Shown here piece by piece: positions 1 to 37,793 of a stretch of DNA of 64,000 bases. The translations under genes and the position numbers were made by a program. Each line of letters opens with the position of its first letter. The stretch's first letter is position 1. The stretch covers positions 1,269,768 through 1,333,767 of the forward strand of contig SSNP01000093.1 of assembly GCA_006937955.1 (NCBI GenBank). Direction: 5' to 3'. This DNA comes from Pachypanchax playfairii (taxonomy: Eukaryota; Chordata; Actinopteri; Cyprinodontiformes; Aplocheilidae). The notes below the pieces were generated by a model. That model was not told where the DNA came from, searched no databases, and saw nothing but the letters and a program-made list of their open reading frames with translations.

Positions 1-99
1 ACGGAGCTACTGTGAGCCTTCAAAAGGGATTTTAATCTAACGGAATACCTGCGGGGTCCGCACCGGACCGGATCCGGATGCAGTGTGAGCCCGGCGTAA

Positions 100-1104
100 A
101 TCAGGCTTAGGCTACAAAAAGATTTCCCAAGCCTTGAACATCCCACAGAGCACTGTTCAAGCAATCATTCAGAAATGGAAGGAGTACGGCACAACTGTAA
201 ACAGGCCAAACAAGGAGAGCACTGATCAGAAATACAGCCAAGAGGCCCATGGTGACTCGGGACGAGCTGCAGAGATCTACAGCTCAGGTGGGGGAATCTG
301 TCCATAAGAAACTATTAGTCGTGCACTGCACAAAGTTGGCCTTTATGGAAGATTGGCAAGAAGAACGCCATTGTTAAAAGAAAACCATAAGAAGTCCCGT
401 TTGCAGTTTGCCACAAGCCATGTGGGGGACACAGCAAACATGTGGAAGAAAGTGCTCTGGTCAGATGAGACCAAAATGCAAAACGCTATGTGTGGCGAAA
501 AACTAACACTGCACATCACTCTGAACACACCATCCCCACTGTCAAATATGGTGGTGGCAGCATCATGCTCTGGGGGTGCTTCTCTTCAGCCGGGACAGGG
601 AAGCTAGTCAAAGTTGATGGGAAGATGGATGGAGCCAAGTACAGGGCAATCTTGGAAGAAAACCTCTTGGTGTTTGCAAAAGACTTGAGACTGGGGAGGA
701 GGTTCACCTTCCAGCAGGACAATGACCCTAAAAATAAAGCCAGGGCAACAATGGAATGGTTTGAAACAAAACATATCCATGTGTTAGAATGGCCCAGTCA
801 AAGTCCAGATCTAAATCCAATCCAGAATCTGTGGCAAGATCTGAAAACTGCTGTTCACAAACACTGTCCATCTAATCTGACTGAGCTGGAGCTGTTTTGC
901 AAAGAAGAATGGGCAAGAATTTCAGTCTCTAGATGTGCAAAGCTGGTAGAGACATACCCTAACAGACAGCAAAAGGTGGTTCTACAAAGTATTGACCCGT
1001 TCAAACCTCCTCAAATGAACCAGACTTTCTCTGCAAGTGAACTCGAGTTCAAGTCAATAAGACTAAACAGGGCTGGTGTGAATGCACCCTTAAACTATAC
1101 CTGA
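100..1104 (+). pseudogene. Decayed Tc1-like (DD34E) transposase
   Basis: Relic of a Tc1/mariner transposase. The region from about 105 to 330 still reads as the helix-turn-helix DNA-binding part but is shifted between frames, and the catalytic half is open from 490 to 1104. Visible marks are WSDET near 461-475, the QQDNDPK box and the NPIQNLW box. In active relatives the last box reads PIENLW and its E is the third catalytic residue. Here it is Q, so the copy is dead even apart from its frameshifts. No clear terminal inverted repeat was found on either side. It lies in the 3' part of a kcnh1 intron. Confidence 0.85.
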
Positions 1105-2091
1105 CCTCCAATACTAATTTGGTCTTATCTTTAACCAGAACATGTTCTGCAACTGTGTTACCAGGAAAGTCTTCCTTCACACAGCTGTTTGTTCGAGAGA
1201 AAACTAGCCTGTAGGACTCTGTAGTCTCTGTTGTTGGATGTGAACACAGTGGCAGGCAGCAAGGAGGTGGGACATAAGGACATAATTACTCCTCTTTAGT
1301 TTTTAGCCTAAAGGCAAGGTGGAGTTAGAGCAGTGCTGGTACGACTCATCGCTCTAAACTACGCAAAAACCGGCAGACATGTGAGTTCTGAGGCAAATGT
1401 GTGCGACACGTGTAGTACTCAAAACTGACAACATGATGAAGCAGTTTCTGTCAGTCAGTGTAGAAAAGCAAAGTATACTGAACCCACATCATTACATCCC
1501 ACTTGTCCCCCGTGCCTTCTGCCTCCCTGCAGTTAGTGCTTCAAAAGGTAAAATTTATGCATGTGTGTTAGCGGACCTGCCAGTTTTCGGTAAATGCGAA
1601 CCGTTACATGTAACGTTACTTTCACTGTGTAAACATTCGCAGTGAAAAAGAAAAGCAAAAGATTTGCGAGTTGTTTTTTCTTAGCAAATCTATCGAACAA
1701 GTTCCACTAATGATCTCAATATATGGTGAAAGAGAAAGAATATGCCGCGATGCATTGCTCTCTGTGTGTGTGTTTATTGCCATAAAATTCTATGTAAATA
1801 ACCATGAAATGCAAAACTAACAATGGAAAAGGTGTAAAAATCGCAATTTGCATGAAACATTATGACATTTTTTATACTGGGGCTGTTTTAACACAGCAGT
1901 AATTAACAGTGTTCTTGGTCCAGATCAGACTGTTTACTCATCAGTCCAGTCAGAATAAATCTGTATTTCTACAACTGGTAAGTAATTACTGATCAAATCA
2001 GTAATATATCCATTGTGGATAGAATAGGCCTGTATAAAATGTGATTATTTAAACAGTTTAAACATGTAGCCAAAAAATCTTTTGCAGCAAG
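1105..2091. other. Intronic sequence, nothing recognised
   Basis: AT-rich kcnh1 intron sequence between two Tc1-like elements. Short open frames here have no recognisable protein similarity. Confidence 0.5.
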
Positions 2092-2250
2092 TACAGTGCT
2101 CAGCATAAATGAGTACACCCCACTACATCTGTCAGAAAACCTTTAGTTTTCTTTCAGAATCAACATTTTCTATGAGATACTTTACTACACAATACTCTCA
2201 CAAATGTGGGCCATGATTGTAAACAAGATTTGTTAATTTGCACACACACA

Positions 2251-3025
2251 AGAGAGGCACCCAGATACAGCAAAATGGCGAATCGGAGTTCCAGGGAGCT
2301 CCATTCGTCCCAGAAGCGGAAGTGTTTTTTCCTCAAGGGAAAGTTGATTTTCTTTGTGGAGTAGCTGTGACTGAGTGTTTAGCGACGACAACAACAAGAG
2401 GTGGCGGAGCGAAAGACCGTAAGAGTTCTTACAATAATTCTCTTTGTATCGAACGGTATTTTCTGGTAGTTGCATTCTATAAAGATAGTATATGTAATGA
2501 TTACCGTAGAGACATAATGAGTTTATGTTTTATTGTTTTTGCGCTATGTTCTTGTGTATGAATGATGTTGAAGGCCGTGCTACGTTAGCGTTGTTAAAAC
2601 CCCGTCATTGCTTCTCTTCTAAATATGTTTTATTTTCATTGCTGCATCCTGTTGAGTTTAATTACAGTAAAAGATAACAAAACATCCTTTAGTGTCCCAC
2701 AATGGTAAAATTTAACAATTACAGCGGCAAAGTTAATTTAGTTTCACCAAAAAAGTTAAAAAGTTGCATGTGATTTTGTGCCTAAAATATACAAAAATAT
2801 ACACATAAATAAGTGTTAAGGAACAAGAACACAAAGAAAACAAAATATATATGATAAAAACCTTTACACACGATAGAGAGGCTGTTGCTATAAAACCTAC
2901 GAAGCACGACTAAGTACAAACTTTTATTTTGAAGGTAAACAATTTCCGCTTCCGGTACGAACAACTTCCGCTTCCGGTATGGATGGAACTCCATCCGTCA
3001 TTTTAGCTGCAGATGGGTACACTCT
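2251..3025. mobile_element. Non-autonomous inverted-repeat element carrying ETS/YY1-like motifs
   Basis: The left end (GGCACCCAGATACAGCAAAA) and the inverted right end (TACCCATCTGCAGCTAAAA) match imperfectly, and both arms continue with GGAGTTCC and GCGGAAG blocks. The termini carry CCGGAAG/CTTCCGG and AAAATGGCG. No transposase was seen. Related pieces occur at 11854, 18640 and 18862. The superfamily was not determined because no clear target duplication was visible. Confidence 0.6.
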
Positions 3026-3282
3026 TGGCTGGTGTTGGGGAGCTGCATTTCACTGATGCCATCATGAACTCAACAATGTACTGCTCTACCCTGAATGAGA
3101 AGATGCTGCCATCACTCTGTGCACTTGGTCGTCGTGCACTTTTCCAACACAACTATGATCCAAAACACACATCGAAAGCCACTGTTGCATTTCTAAAGAA
3201 GAACAGAGTGAAGGTGATTGAATGGCCAAGTATGTCTCCTGATCTAAACCCAATCGAACACCTGTGGGGAATTCGTAAGTAG
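3026..3282 (+). pseudogene. Tc1-like transposase, C-terminal fragment
   Basis: This open segment retains the second catalytic Asp region (QHNYDPKHTS) and the box SPDLNPIEHLWG with the third acidic residue. It is cut after HLWGIR by the element starting at about 3285. Together with the TIRs of the host element it identifies a DD34E Tc1 transposase. It is too short to be functional. Confidence 0.85.
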
Positions 3283-3284
3283 CT

Positions 3285-3977
3285 ACATGCGCCAAATTTC
3301 CCCAATCTGATTAAAATCTTGGTCGATCTGAAATCCCAAATCCCTGTTTACATGGACACTAACTGAAATGATCTGATCATGTCATGAGTACACATGCACC
3401 AAGCACTCAATCAGGTTAAATGAGTTGAGCATGCACACAGCGAGTTGTCTTTCCGGGGGAAGAAAAAAAAAGTAAACAAACTCCGTGCTTTCTGCACGTC
3501 TTTCCCGTCCCATCGTGTGCTCGATCTGACTCACGTTATCCCCAATATGGACCCTCTGCGGGTGATTACCTTTATGTTTGGGTTTTTACTGGTCGCATTA
3601 ACCAAGCAAGCGGCTGAATACATATTGCTACTGCTCCTCCACCACAGGAGAGGAGAGCGGGATGACAGGATGACTGCACCAGCAGACCACTTCTGTTTAC
3701 TTCCCGCTATGTTTTCTACTTGGGTCTGCGAAAGCAGAAAGACGTCATGCTGAAGTTGTACGCATGCGCAAAGGGCTCTTTTCACCCTTTCTTTCTGAAT
3801 GGGTGTATACATGCACGTCTATCCGAATGAAGATCGGACAAAACCACCCCTCTCGATCGGAAGTAAATTTCTTTCGGATCAGGCTGCATCGGATCAAAAC
3901 AATCTGATTGACATGTTTACATGACGTCTTTTTTATCCGATTGGGCGTTTATTCCGATTAAATGTGCCCATGTAAAC
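3285..3977. mobile_element. Non-autonomous DNA transposon inserted in the Tc1 relic
   Basis: The left end ACATGCGCCAAATTT and the inverted right end GTTTACATGGGCACATTT are similar, and both arms carry several AATCTGATT/ATCGGAT blocks. GTAGCT lies on both sides (3279-3284 and 3978-3983) and may be a target duplication. The element carries an NRF1-like ACGCATGCGCA near 3770. No coding capacity was recognised. Confidence 0.6.
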
Positions 3978-4183
3978 GTAGCTAGTGACAAGCTGAGAAT
4001 CCCTCTTCATCCAGCATCCAGGCTGTAAAAGAGGGGATTCTTGAAGAACAGAAAAAGACAGATGTTGCAATATATATAAACTCAGCCTTGTGAAATGTTT
4101 GGAAATTTTTCTTTTGTTCATTGAGTTACTGATTAAATAAGTACTTTGTAAGGGGGGTGTACTCATGTATGCTGAGCACTGTA

Positions 4184-5430
4184 TATATTTTCTTTATTTA
4201 AAGTGTTGTGATCAAAAATACAGGTTTTAGTGTTTTTCTTGCCAATTTCCAGCTAGTGAAAAGGGGAAATCAGTGTATGCAAAGCAATGGGGGTGAAAAA
4301 GTCCCCCCTCCGCTACCTGGGCACCATAGCTAGAAAAAAATTATACGGGAAACACTGCATTTTATTTCCTGATGTTCCGTCATGCAGTGCAAAAATCCAA
4401 AATCTTTAACTTAGTCAAAATCAATCCTGACGCAGGAAGTAAAATAAATAAATGAAATTGTGCATCCATTATTAACAGATGTATTCCTTCACCTCTTATT
4501 GACTTTTGTAAAACTCAGATGTGGAAAGAGAAATGAGTGTGTGTGTGAATCTGGTTTCTGGTAGCCTGAACATTAACACAAGTATAGCTGCTTATAGGGT
4601 CTGATCCTACACAACACTCTACGCACATACACAGCTGTTGATTTATTGACTGACTGATACATTATGATAGCTCAGCACTTTGGTGCGTAGCTATGACCTT
4701 TCCCTCTGCCTTTGATGAAAGTAATTGCATGATGCCAAGTCAACAGATGAATGTAAAACAGTCCACTCCATCATCTTGATTAAACTTATATCCTGCAGTC
4801 ACACTGGATCATCTTCGATTTCACACCTCAGCAAGATGGACTATGGTAGCTGCAGGTCCGGTGTGATTGCACAGTTGACAATCTCTTTACCCCAACAGCA
4901 CCAACGTATTCAGTTTCTCAAAACACACACCTCAGAATGGGCTTCCTTCCCTGCAGGCAGCTTCAGGCAGCAAGCATGAAAATCCAAATGCATAGAGATG
5001 AAACTTGCAGAAATTAGATTTTTATCACAAATAAGCTAAAATATAGAAAGAAACCAACCAACCATATGACCAACAGATGAATACAAAAAATAAGCCACTG
5101 AAGCTCTTTCTCCTCAAAAGCTACAATCACCATGTCTCGTGAGTGTGTATTCATGGAAGCCAGTCCAGGTGTATTTCACTGTCCCCTCCTTTAAAAAGGT
5201 ACTATTCTTTATGACCCATAGTCAAAATCAAACTTAAATTAAAATCAGCTTAAAATATTATACCTGATGTCCCTCTCCTTTTCAGACACTTTCAGATGGA
5301 GCAGTTCCAGATCATTGTGTGTACAATCAACACAGGGCTACACACAACGATCTGGCAGAGCCAGGTTGAAGACAATTATGTTCTAACTTAAATAAAAATA
5401 ACAGGAGGGTCAGACAGAAAAACTGTTAGA
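4184..5430. other. Intronic sequence, possible repeat near 4240-4370
   Basis: kcnh1 intron. The block at about 4240-4370, ending in GGGAAACACTGCA, looks like the end of an interspersed repeat, but I cannot assign it to a family. Nothing else was recognised. Confidence 0.35.
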
Positions 5431-5431
5431 C

Positions 5432-6074
5432 TCAGGGTGCATTCACACCAGCCCTGTTTAGTCCGCTTGAATCAAACTCTAGTTCGTTTGCACAGAAAGT
5501 CCGGTTCGTTTGGGGAGGTGCGAACGGGCAACCGAACTCTGATTCAGACCAAACAATCAAACTCTAGTCCACCTAAAAACGTGGGTCTCGGTTCGATTGA
5601 AACGAAATCTGGTGCGGTTCGATTGCAAGTGTGAACACAACCAGACTGGGACTGCACTAAATGCAGGGAGTGGGCTATATTGTGCAGCCGTCTCAGCCGC
5701 CTCATGTAGTCCTCTGTCGTGTTATCTGCTCATCCTGAGCTCATTGCTGTAGAAGAGCTGTATTAATGTGGTACATTCACCAAACACAAAAGATCCGAAA
5801 ACCACCAGAATCTGTTGCTACTCCAAGTTTTCCAAGTTTGTTTATGTTTCACTCTCCTGCAGCAGCACCAGGAAGTGCAGTAAAGACAAATAAAAAAGTA
5901 GTGCAGAAACTCTACAGCGCCACCACAGGCAGGGATGTAACATGCTCCAAAGTTTATTTGGTTCGGTTCATAGAGTGCAGTGTGAATCCAAACTGCACCA
6001 ACTACAAACAGCAACAATGTTACAATTTTGGTCCCCAAACGAACCGAGTCCACCGGACTATCAGGTGTGAATAC
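5432..6074. mobile_element. Non-autonomous hAT-like MITE
   Basis: The left arm GTGCATTCACACCAG and the inverted right arm GTATTCACACCTG form a terminal repeat, and both arms are rich in GGTTCG and GTCCG blocks. Imperfect 8-bp flanks TTAGACTC and GTAGACTA suggest a hAT-type target duplication. No transposase is encoded. The open frames on both strands are by-products of the repeat sequence. Confidence 0.6.
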
Positions 6075-6210
6075 GTAGACTATTTTCATACTTTGTATGT
6101 AAAGAAGGTCCCAATGCAGAAAACAAACTGAACAGTCCAAAGAAAATGAACAAACTTTGAATTAAAATAACATTAAAAAAACAGAAAAGAAAAAAAAACC
6201 AGAAATTATT

Positions 6211-6486
6211 GTGGGGCAGCTGTGTCTCAGTGGTCAGAGCGGTTGTCCTCCAATCAGAAGGTTGGTGGATCGATCCCAGCTTCCACCACCACATGTCGAA
6301 GTGTCCTTGGGGAAGACACTGAACCCCGCGTTGCCCCACGATTTGAGTATCGGGTTGTATGAGTGTTAGCCCCTCCCTTCTCCCCCTATTTACATATCGG
6401 GTTGTGTAACTGGGTAGATGTAAAACTTGTAGTGTTAAACATTTGAGTGGTCTGAACGCTATACAAATACAGGACATTTACCATTC
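6211..6486 (+). mobile_element. tRNA-derived SINE, copy 1
   Basis: The head resembles a tRNA gene, with an A box (CTCAGTGGTCAGAGCGG) and a B box (GGATCGATCCC). It is followed by a SINE body and a tail ending CTATACAAATACAGGACATT. Copies 2 (12236) and 3 (60522, minus) share the same body and tail. It is not a functional tRNA gene. Confidence 0.85.
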
Positions 6487-6920
6487 AAGGAGCATTGAAG
6501 ACACACAAGCATAGCAACCAGGAGGATCTGACAGGGAGAGAATGAACCCCAGAGCTACGTACACCAAAGAGCGTGATGAGAACAGTGACTGCAGCTGGGA
6601 ACTAATCAACAGAATGCAACACAGCAGGGAAACTGGAGACCTGACAAAAATATGAGTTGTGACACTGAAAACACAGACACAAACTGAACTCTAACATCCA
6701 AGACCAGAAAACTAAAGTTTAAGCTCAGCAGTGAACTAAGAAAGGAAACAAGCACAAAAGAAAGGAAGGTAAGAACTGAACAAAGCATTAACCAGCAAAC
6801 CTGTCCACACACCCATCTGTCTCTGCTCTATTTGGACCTGTGACAGAACCGTCATTTTGTCGTCTGATACAAGTTCTTTAACACTTTTCTTCCCACCTGA
6901 ATGTTCTCTCTTGCCCAAAA
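6487..6920. other. Intronic sequence, nothing recognised
   Basis: kcnh1 intron with no supported coding or repeat signal. Confidence 0.4.
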
Positions 6921-7538
6921 TACTCCCTGACTATTTTGCGGTTCGACTTTCACGGATTCACCACTTCGCAGATTTTTCAAAAATATTCATCCAAAAATAA
7001 AAAATCTAAAATACTGCGCTTTTGGCTGTTCGTTTACCTCTCCACACATCCTCCGCAGTCGGTTAATGACCCAGTGCCTCTATCTGAAGACGAGGCGCCT
7101 CCTGAAGAGCTATAAAGCTCTCATTAGTACCTGTGCAGTCACATGGTCACCTTCATCACCATCATCAGTCAACCAACGCTATAGTCATCAATGCACAAGG
7201 AAGCGTCGCGACATGGAGCGATCCTGTTACCAGACTCGTCTTTCTCCACGTCAGTCCACAAGCGCTTCTCCTCCTCTGTTTATTCAGAGTTATTTTTTCA
7301 CCAAGGATAAGTAAATAACATCATTAAATAACTGAAGAGAGCTTGTTTTAATTTCTCCTGCTACATCGTTCATCTTCATCTCTCTCTCTCTCACTCTTTT
7401 GGGGAAAGAGTCTTTCCCACCCAAAAACCCCACCCCCCTCATGTGTCTTGGTACACTAATACATCCCTACTTTGCAAATTTTCACCAATGGGGGGGGGCC
7501 TGGAACCAATTAACCATGATAAGTGAGGGATCACTGTA
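6921..7538. mobile_element. Pogo/Tigger-like MITE
   Basis: The right end reads AAGTGAGGGATCACTG followed by TA. The left end reads TA then CTCCCTGACTATTTTGCGG, a decayed inverse of the same terminus. The flanks are TA, as for Tc1/mariner-pogo elements. The inner part (about 7220-7440) is homologous to 25370-25600, which lies in an element with quite different ends. Confidence 0.55.
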
Positions 7539-7755
7539 TTGAGGAGTTATGGTAATACCAAGCTCACGTGGTTAACTGTTTTGTGTGTTGAAGCAGGAGT
7601 ACCTAGTAAATGCTTTGAGCTACAGTAAGACATCAAATAACCCCGTAAAGCCTGTTTCATCGCAACCCATGTCTAAAGAATCATCAGCAACACAGTGTTA
7701 AAAAATTAATGAACCTGTTCTTTTTGGGTGTATTAAGCAACTCTAGTCCACTAAC

Positions 7756-33277
<25,522 letters not shown>

Positions 33278-33689
33278 TTACATCACCCAACTGATTGGAA
33301 TTAAAGGATGAGTCCCCACAAACATCAAAGCATTATATTATCTATAGCAGAACCAGATTTGTGTATCCCAGTATGTTACGCACAAAGACTTTGGCTCCGG
33401 TTCTCATTAGTTCTTTTCGTTATAGACAAGATACACAGAGATTATTCGACATAGAGCACAGACACCAGATACATTCAGCACCATCGTCCACCATAAATGT
33501 CTTGGTGTTTGAAGCCTGTTCATACAGATAAAATATGTTTGTTCAACATGGTGACAGTCTAGAGGAAGAAAATGGTCTTGTGTCTTGTGGTTTTGGTGTA
33601 CAGTGATCTGTAGCTCCGCCCAGAGGGGAGAAAAGAGGTGAGCTCCTGGGTGAGAAGGTCACTGCTGATGCTGCCTGCCCGTCCAGGTC

Positions 33690-33795
33690 CTGGATAGAGG
33701 AGCACAGGTCCTGGAGGGGGAAACTCAAGTTCTGGATGGAGGATCACAGGTCCTGGATGGAGGAGTAGAGGTCCGGGATGGAGGAGCACAGGTCC
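33690..33795. repeat. Short minisatellite around GGTCCTGGATGGAGGAG
   Basis: Several degenerate units of about 21-27 bp (GGTCCTGGATGGAGGAGCAC and variants). The identical stretch is at 37634-37739. Confidence 0.6.
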
Positions 33796-33849
33796 TGGGT
33801 GGTGGGCCATTCATATTCTCTGCAGACCCTATAGTTCTCTGCAGTCTGT

Positions 33850-34620
33850 TTCTGTCTTGTTTTTTTTTACTAAACCAAACCAGACTGTGATGGACTGGCA
33901 GAGGATGGACTCGCTAACAGCTCTAAATTCACCAGTGGCTCCTGTGGCAGGTTAAATTTCTTGAGCTGCTGCAGGAAGTAAAACCTCTGCTGGACCTTCT
34001 TGACCATGTCTATGTTGGCTGTCCATTTCAGGTCGTGGGCAATGGTGGGCCCCAGAAACCTGAAGGTGTCCACCACAGACACAGTTCTATATGTTAATGG
34101 GGACATGAGTGTAGGGTCCTCCTGAAGTCCACTGTTATCTCCACAGTTTTTAGAATGTTGAGCTCTAGATTGTTTTGACTGCACTGGAAGACCAGCTGGT
34201 TCACTTCCTGTCTGTAAGCAGACTCGTCTCCGTCCCTGATGAGATTAATGACAAATTGCATTGTTTTCAAGCCTCTGGAGTTTAACAGATGGACCACTGG
34301 ATAAGAAGTCATTTGGCTAGAGGGCGAATAGCAGTGGGGACAGAACGTATCCCTGGGGGGGACCAGGTCTGGGTGCTGGATGTTATTTCCTCATCCTCCA
34401 TGGATGTCAGGTCATTTCAAAGAATTTTATGACCACAGATGTCAGGGTGATGTGTCTGTAGGCATTTGGTCACTGGATGGAGGATTTTTTGGAGACCAGG
34501 ATGATGGAGATTTTGAGGCCGGATGAGACTTTGAAAGCTCTAGTGAGATGTTGAAGATTATTGAGAAGATGGGACCAACTGTTCAGCACAGACCTTTTGC
34601 CTGTCTGTCTGTCCATTTAT
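33850..34620 (-). pseudogene. CR1/Rex-like LINE reverse transcriptase fragment, copy 1
   Basis: Reading the minus strand, blocks such as LELNILKTVEITVDFRR, DTFRFLGPTIAHDLKW and KVQQRFYFLQQLKKFNLPQE correspond to the C-terminal part of a non-LTR reverse transcriptase. They are spread over several frames with stops. It lies upstream of kcnh1 exon 1 and is not part of that gene. Confidence 0.75.
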
Positions 34621-34952
34621 GGGCAGATCTGTCAGCTTCTTTCATTTATCTGATTTATCTAAAACATTTTTAGCATTTATTGTGAGAATTATGTTATTTC
34701 ATTGTGGGTTCATGGCTTGTTATGACACACAATCAGAATTTTGAAAAGTTTGAATGATTTTTTTTATCAGTTGCTATTTAAGTTTGTTTAGATCTTAAAG
34801 TGGCTGTAAAATTCAGAAGAGACCAAAGTTTTAGATGTACCTGATGTTGATGATGATAAAAGTCTTAATTTCTAAATTCACTAGTAAATTAATTCTTTAA
34901 AATCAGTTTAAACTGTTATTTTTTTATTTAAAATTTATACCACAGAGAAGTA

Positions 34953-35333
34953 CACTGTTCAAAAAACTAAAGGGAACACTGATTGAAACTCAGTTTCACA
35001 TGCTGTTGTGCAAATGGAATAAACAACAAGTGGAAACTATTACCAATTAGGAAGATGGTGTTGTTCTGCAGGTGGTGACCACTTCTCACTTCTCACTTCT
35101 CACTTCCTGCTTTCTGGCTGATGTTTTGGTCACTGATGAATGTTGGTGGTGTTTCACTCTAGTAGCAGCATGAGACGGAGTCTACAACCCACACAAGTGG
35201 ATCAGGTAGTGCAGCTCATCCAGGATGGAACATCAATGTGAGCCGTGGCAAGAAGGTTTACCATGTCTGTCAGTGTAGTGTCAATCAGATCTAGGATGTT
35301 TTATTTTTGTGTTCCCTTTATTTTTGAGCAGTG
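34953..35333. mobile_element. Tc1-like MITE, copy 1
   Basis: The left end CACTGTTCAAAAAACTAAAG and the right end (inverse of CACTGCTCAAAAATAAAGGG) are flanked by TA. About 380 bp, with no intact transposase. It includes a short triple CACTTCT repeat. Confidence 0.75.
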
Positions 35334-35335
35334 TA

Positions 35336-35835
35336 TAATTATAAGTGTATAGTTTGATCATTTGTGGCATTTTGCATTTGTTTAGTTTTAGATTTGTCCT
35401 TTGCAGCACACTCATCAACATTTTGTCAGTCTGACTTTGACTTGAGCATCATCTGGCAGATTATAGCTGACCCTTTTTGTCTAAATAACTGTTTTAATGT
35501 AACACATCCAGAACTTCGACAAAGATGGACAGCATGTCTCCAGCTACCTCCGCTGTGTGAAAGAGAGGACAAGTCCTGTTCACAAGAGCTGCCATGTTGC
35601 TTTTTTGGAACCAGAGTCTGCACAGGCATCAATGGCTGAAAGTCTCATTCACTTTCCTGCTCACAATCATGGTGTTTTTAAGCATAAAATAACTATTAAC
35701 AGTTAACTGTATTTGAAAATGTATATTTGAACATGCAGCAACAAGCTAAGCTTTATGTGAATAAATAAAAATCAACACTTGGAAAAAAAAGTGATTATTA
35801 TTTTCTAGGAATATGACCCTTTTGTTCATATAAAG
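35336..35835. other. Non-coding sequence, nothing recognised
   Basis: Upstream of kcnh1. The open frame at 35364-35639 has no recognisable domain and is present in both assembly copies. Confidence 0.35.
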
Positions 35836-36035
35836 GGCTGCAAGGTGGTGCAGTTGGTAGCACTGTTGCCTTGTAGTGAGAAGGTCCTGGGTTTGAAGCC
35901 GGACTGGGAACTTTCTGCATGGAGTTTGCATGTTATCCCTGTGCATGTGTGGGTTTTCTCCAGCTTCCTCCCACAGACCAAAAATGTACATGAGGTTATT
36001 TGGTGACCCTAAATTGTCCCTAAGTGTGAGTTTGT
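35836..36035 (+). mobile_element. SINE-like repeat with tRNA-like head, truncated by the gap
   Basis: GGTGGTGCAGTTGGTAGCAC and the B-box-like GGGTTTGAAGC, then CTTCCTCCCACAGACCAAAA. The full version is at 39780-40117. Confidence 0.7.
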
Positions 36036-36045
36036 NNNNNNNNNN
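36036..36045. other. Assembly gap (10 N) between overlapping contig ends
   Basis: Ten Ns exactly at the boundary of the two identical 3934-bp blocks. Confidence 0.98.
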
Positions 36046-36909
36046 TCCCGCTGCACCACAGTGTTCCCGCTGCACCACAGTGTTCCCGCTGCACCACAGT
36101 GTTCCCGCTGTACCACTGTGGGCTTTTCTCCAGCTGCTCCTGATTTACATCACTGCTCCACAACATGGCTGTTTGTTGGTTATTTTACATTCAAAATATA
36201 TTTGTGAGCATCTGTACACAAAAAACATGTGTTTTCTATAGTGTTTGAGGTGTCTGCTTTCTCTCAGTCCCACAACAACCTCTTCACAAAGAGACAGATC
36301 ATAAGTTATTAAAGCACAGATCTGCTGACGTTTGGAGAAACATGCTCACCATGCCCACAAGCTTCATATAGTGGCATTGACAGGCATTCAGACAATGGCA
36401 GTCAGACAGGTACAACCATGGTGAGTCAACATGTGGATTACAGCTTTGATAATCTTCCACTCCATTACTGAGTTAATGGCTTGTTTAGAAATAGATCAAC
36501 TTTCAACAGTCCAAGCTGTCCTAGCTGCTGTTCCTGGGATAGAGTTGATCCACTCAGCTCCTTCAGCTGAGCTTCCTGTCTGACATATTCATCTCTTTTC
36601 TCCTGAGTGCTCCAGTAACAGTGAAAATGTAATACATGTTGAGATAAAATATTCACTTTGCCCTGACTTTTCTACAAGAAGGTTTGGGCAACTCAGACAT
36701 CCACCATTATTGAACTCCAAGTCAGCGTAAAGTCACAATTATTCAAATCAAAAATGCCTTGTAGATCAACATTAAAAGAACTCCGAGAGCTCGTGACCCT
36801 GAATGAGCTTCACCTGTGCAGGTTTCCAAATGACCGCACGTGCACTCGCTCGTGGCTAAACAACGGAGCAGAACCCCTGATTCAAGGACCAGCAGACTGC
36901 TACTATTCA

Positions 36910-37221
<312 letters not shown>

Positions 37222-37793
37222 TTACATCACCCAACTGATTGGAATTAAAGGATGAGTCCCCACAAACATCAAAGCATTATATTATCTATAGCAGAACCAG
37301 ATTTGTGTATCCCAGTATGTTACGCACAAAGACTTTGGCTCCGGTTCTCATTAGTTCTTTTCGTTATAGACAAGATACACAGAGATTATTCGACATAGAG
37401 CACAGACACCAGATACATTCAGCACCATCGTCCACCATAAATGTCTTGGTGTTTGAAGCCTGTTCATACAGATAAAATATGTTTGTTCAACATGGTGACA
37501 GTCTAGAGGAAGAAAATGGTCTTGTGTCTTGTGGTTTTGGTGTACAGTGATCTGTAGCTCCGCCCAGAGGGGAGAAAAGAGGTGAGCTCCTGGGTGAGAA
37601 GGTCACTGCTGATGCTGCCTGCCCGTCCAGGTCCTGGATAGAGGAGCACAGGTCCTGGAGGGGGAAACTCAAGTTCTGGATGGAGGATCACAGGTCCTGG
37701 ATGGAGGAGTAGAGGTCCGGGATGGAGGAGCACAGGTCCTGGGTGGTGGGCCATTCATATTCTCTGCAGACCCTATAGTTCTCTGCAGTCTGT

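Larger units (their letters stand above)
2094..4181 (+). mobile_element. Composite Tc1-like element with two nested insertions
   Basis: The left end CAGTGCTCAGCATAAATGAG and the right end (reverse complement CAGTGCTCAGCATACATGAG) form terminal inverted repeats, flanked by TA at 2092-2093 and 4182-4183 as expected for Tc1/mariner. Only a C-terminal piece of the transposase remains. Two other elements, at about 2251-3025 and 3285-3977, interrupt it. Confidence 0.85.

Noticed and set aside
5763..6140. Open frames of about 120 codons on both strands
   Set aside because: They lie inside a terminal-repeat MITE and show no protein similarity.
6211..6300. tRNA gene
   Set aside because: A and B boxes are present, but the cloverleaf is incomplete and the sequence continues into a SINE body shared by three copies.
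35364..35639. 91-codon plus-strand frame, duplicated at 39308-39583
   Set aside because: No domain or splice context; the second copy is the contig overlap.
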